Part shown: one piece after another, positions 14,889 to 16,255 of the stretch
Numbering within the stretch: the stretch's first letter is position 1
How the letters are laid out: each line of letters starts with the position of its first letter
Source of the DNA: an uncultured Porphyromonadaceae bacterium
Lineage (GTDB): Bacteria > Bacteroidota > Bacteroidia > Bacteroidales > Muribaculaceae
Reading direction: 5' to 3'
NCBI GenBank assembly: GCA_947174225.1
Contig: CAMWIF010000014.1
Location: forward strand, 1-16,255
DNA: 16,255 bases
Notes under the pieces: generated by a model
Database searches by the model: none
The model's input: only the letters and a program-made list of their open reading frames with translations
Told to the model about the DNA's origin: nothing
Position numbers and translations under genes: made by a program

Positions 14889-16255
14889 TTAAAACAGAGC
14901 TTTAAGCATAGACATTGCATAGAGGGGGCAAACTGTGACCTGACGTATGGCCTGCACTTCTTCATCTTTATATTCAAAGGCTCCGAAATTCTCAAGAGAA
15001 CACCGTACTCCCCTTTCAAGTCTTTTCTCCCTCATAAAGATCCAAAGACTCTTCATACCTCCTTTCATTCCGGCTTTAATTTCAATCGGAAGTACATTTC
15101 GACCTATACTGTCAACATAGTCAATCTCTGCCTGAGAGTTTTTCGCATCCCTTATCCAATAATACAGAGTGTGTCGAATATTGGGACTCTGATATCTTTG
15201 CATCTCAAGACCTGCGACCAGTTCCGCTAAAGGGCCTCTGTTGACTAGGTTTGACGCACTTTCGGTAAGGATTTCCACAGTCATCTCACTGATGTCACCT
15301 AAGGTCATATTAAGAATACGCAGCATTATGCCAGGATCAAATATCAGTATTTTTCTATATGCCATATTGGCTCCGCTTCCTAATGGAAGTCCATTGGCAT
15401 CAGTACGTATTACAGGCACACACAATCCAGCCAGTATAAGCATTTCAAGAGCTCTCTTCACTTCATCTATTCTATATCCGCCCCCCACTTCAGAATAAGA
15501 AAATTTTCCGGTCGCCTGTGTGGCGGCACTCCTAAGCGTCATACGAAGCAACTGAGGATCTACTTTTTTCTTATATTTCGGGAAATCATCCTCATAGCTT
15601 ATCAAAAGGTCATCCTGAAGTTCCTGACATTGGAGATAATCATGAGTCAGTACCCACTTTGACACGACCTCAGGCATACCACCTATTAATAGATAGGTAC
15701 GGAAGATCGCCACCAATTTATCATGTAGAGGCGTGGGCAGAGGATTCTCTGCTGACGCCTGATTTCTAGCATCCATAAGTAGACTTTCACCATTTGCATA
15801 TAGAAATTCATCGAAAGTCATAGGATACATGAACATCGAATGAATCCTTCCAACCCCAAAGGTCGGAAGTTCCTCAAGAGCGAATTCGAGAAGTGAACCG
15901 GCTGCTATAACATGAAGCTGTGGCATATCCTCCTTGAAAAACCTTAATGACATTATGGCTTCCGGACATAACTGTATTTCATCCAAAAACAGCAATGTCT
16001 TCCCAGCCGTGATCTGACGTCTGGAAATCGCTGAAATTTGTGATATTATCCTATCCACTATCAGATTAACAGTAAACAATGCCTTATATTCAGGCTGACG
16101 CTCGAAATTTATCTCAACAAAACTCTCAAACGATTTGCCAAGATGCCGGACAGCCGTTGATTTTCCAACCTGTCTGGCGCCACGCAGAAGGACAGGTTTC
16201 CGCTCTGTCTTTTGTGCCCATTCTTTCAAATATTTGTCTATTGTTCTCTCAAAAT
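14889..16255 (-). CDS. DUF4143 AAA+ ATPase, 5' end cut by the window
   Basis: The minus-strand frame stays open to the window edge, beginning with FERTIDKYLKEWAQKTERK, so only a few N-terminal residues are probably missing. A TTG at 16229 is unlikely to be the real start. Numbering from the first complete visible codon, the Walker A motif is GARQVGKST (25-33) and Walker B is LLFLDEIQLCP (D91, E92). The N-terminal AAA domain is followed by a helical region and a winged-helix-like segment. The C-terminal DUF4143 part contains QAEIDYVD and VLPIEIKAG, the spacing seen in PD-(D/E)xK nuclease folds. Such predicted ATP-binding proteins are abundant and often multicopy in Bacteroidales; their role is unknown. 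The length (about 455 residues) is normal, and no frameshift is seen. The gene is convergent with the BspA-like gene and has no evident link to the PUL. Confidence 0.92.
   Translation of the reverse strand, partial: FERTIDKYLKEWAQKTERKPVLLRGARQVGKSTAVRHLGKSFESFVEINFERQPEYKALFTVNLIVDRIISQISAISRRQITAGKTLLFLDEIQLCPEAIMSLRFFKEDMPQLHVIAAGSLLEFALEELPTFGVGRIHSMFMYPMTFDEFLYANGESLLMDARNQASAENPLPTPLHDKLVAIFRTYLLIGGMPEVVSKWVLTHDYLQCQELQDDLLISYEDDFPKYKKKVDPQLLRMTLRSAATQATGKFSYSEVGGGYRIDEVKRALEMLILAGLCVPVIRTDANGLPLGSGANMAYRKILIFDPGIMLRILNMTLGDISEMTVEILTESASNLVNRGPLAELVAGLEMQRYQSPNIRHTLYYWIRDAKNSQAEIDYVDSIGRNVLPIEIKAGMKGGMKSLWIFMREKRLERGVRCSLENFGAFEYKDEEVQAIRQVTVCPLYAMSMLKALF

Noticed and set aside
1..16255. 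CRISPR array, tRNA or rRNA genes
   Set aside because: I saw no regularly spaced short repeats and no tRNA-like cloverleaf or rRNA sequence on either strand.

Overview
The window looks like a piece of a gut Bacteroidales chromosome, plausibly Muribaculaceae or a relative. The evidence is a SusC/SusD pair, lipoproteins with acidic residues after the lipobox, TAnnTTTG-type -7 promoter boxes, A/T-rich leaders in place of Shine-Dalgarno sites, a BspA-like leucine-rich repeat protein ending in a T9SS-type sorting domain, and a DUF4143 ATPase. The family-level placement is inference.

Layout. Positions 55-558 encode a small secreted protein of unknown function, closed by a strong terminator. Positions 722-12119 form a compact polysaccharide-utilisation locus (PUL), all on the + strand. 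It starts with a SusR-like membrane regulator (722-2422) and a gap holding the putative operon promoter. Then come SusC (2634-5612), SusD (5686-7404), a very small SusE/SusF-like lipoprotein (7493-7942), a GH97 alpha-glucoside hydrolase (7946-9940) and an unassigned (alpha/alpha)6-type glycosidase with C-terminal beta-sandwich modules (9942-12119). Gaps shrink to 3 and 1 bases at the enzyme end, so these genes are very probably one transcript. Next is an AT-richer BspA-like surface LRR gene (12371-14545) lying between two nearly identical 125-bp direct repeats (12168-12292 and 14748-14872). A convergent DUF4143 AAA+ ATPase gene (14889-16255, minus strand) is cut at its 5' end by the window edge.

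How the genes work together (inference from known Sus systems). The mini SusE/F protein and SusD would hold an alpha-glucan or alpha-glucoside at the surface and SusC would import it. GH97 and the second hydrolase, both with ordinary signal peptides and no good lipobox, would cleave it in the periplasm. The regulator would sense the product with its periplasmic TPR region and activate the operon through its cytoplasmic helix-turn-helix. No surface endo-acting enzyme (such as a GH13 SusG) is present in the window, so the system looks tuned to short oligosaccharides or relies on enzymes encoded elsewhere.

The most unusual points are the unassigned hydrolase paired with an inverting-type GH97, the single-domain SusE/F protein, and the hairpin-containing direct repeat that brackets the BspA gene.
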